Shown: positions 6,005 through 6,208 of the stretch, one piece after another
Layout of the letters: every line of letters begins with the position of its first letter
Numbering within the stretch: the stretch's first letter is position 1
Assembly (NCBI GenBank): GCA_009712615.1
Contig: WASR01000208.1
Coordinates: 1 to 6,208 of the forward strand
Origin: Methanobacterium sp.
GTDB taxonomy: Archaea > Methanobacteriota > Methanobacteria > Methanobacteriales > Methanobacteriaceae
Direction of reading: 5' to 3'
Length of the DNA: 6,208 nucleotides
The notes under the pieces: generated by a model
Told to the model about the DNA's origin: nothing
Database searches by the model: none
What the model saw: only the letters and a program-made list of their open reading frames with translations
Position numbers and translations under genes: made by a program

Positions 6005-6208
6005 ATGAAAATGAATGCAGATAAAATTGATAAGGTTATTGATGAATTACACATCAACGAAAAAAAGGTTTTGAAGGGACTAGAGTCTGCTGGTTTGGAA
6101 GCCATTCCCGAAGAAATTGTGGAAACACAGAATATGAATATCAAAGCTGTTATTAGTGCAGCAGGTATACTTGAATCTAGGGGACTAATAGAAGTTCAAA
6201 AGGATGAG
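6005..6208 (+). CDS. pheS: Phenylalanyl-tRNA synthetase alpha subunit, N-terminal part
   Basis: The first 68 codons of a gene that runs off the window. The translation begins MKMNADKIDKVIDELHINEKK and continues with VLKGLESAGLEAIPEEIVE and AVISAAGILESRGLIEVQKDE. This helix-turn-helix-like pattern (L..E.KVL..L, then A...LES.GL.EV) is the N-terminal winged-helix region typical of archaeal and eukaryotic PheRS alpha subunits; the catalytic domain that charges tRNA-Phe lies beyond the window. The start could be ATG 6005 (AAGGGA four bases upstream) or ATG 6011 (ten bases); the two products differ by two residues. The 19-base gap after the CitG-like gene suggests one operon. The assignment rests on the short N-terminus only, so it is good but not certain. 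Confidence 0.8.
   Translation, partial: MKMNADKIDKVIDELHINEKKVLKGLESAGLEAIPEEIVETQNMNIKAVISAAGILESRGLIEVQKDE

Noticed and set aside
1..6208. CRISPR array, insertion sequence, tRNA or rRNA
   Set aside because: No regularly spaced direct repeats, transposase motifs, terminal repeats or tRNA-like cloverleaf were seen on either strand.

Overview
The window looks like chromosomal DNA of a methanogenic archaeon, most likely a Methanobacterium-type member of the Methanobacteriales. The reasons are the low G+C content, archaeal box A (TATA) elements instead of bacterial -35/-10 pairs, strong GGAGG ribosome sites, a zinc-type archaeal HemB, an archaeal-style PheS N-terminus, and a CitG-like protein plus a cysteine-rich ferredoxin around hemB. 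The genus is inferred from gene content and style, not from a search.

Left block, minus strand (about 48-2018): a DASS/SLC13 (CitT-type) membrane transporter is followed by a small universal stress protein, with a weak stem-loop and T-run between them and an oligo-T stretch after the second. The transporter's ribosome site does not fit its first ATG. It sits at normal distance from ATT/ACG codons ten and nine codons upstream, so initiation may be non-canonical.

Centre (about 2019-2208): a divergent intergenic region with a box A in each direction. Each side has a perfect palindrome at a position where a repressor would act: a 12-bp palindrome on the transporter's box A, and an 8-bp inverted repeat where the rightward transcript should start.

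Right block, plus strand (2209-6208): an endonuclease III/MagIII-like base-excision glycosylase interrupted by an in-frame TAG inside its helix-hairpin-helix; a cysteine-rich iron-sulfur protein of unknown role; hemB (porphobilinogen synthase, feeding F430, corrinoid and siroheme synthesis); a CitG/MdcB-fold protein of unknown methanogen function; and the first 68 codons of pheS. The last two are 19 bases apart and probably co-transcribed, although a box A-like sequence in the tail of the CitG-like gene could give pheS its own start.

Most of the window is housekeeping. The points worth a second look are the amber-interrupted glycosylase that has also lost its Fe-S cysteines, the missing start codon of the transporter, the two palindromes in the divergent promoter region, and the uncharacterised iron-sulfur and CitG-like proteins flanking hemB.
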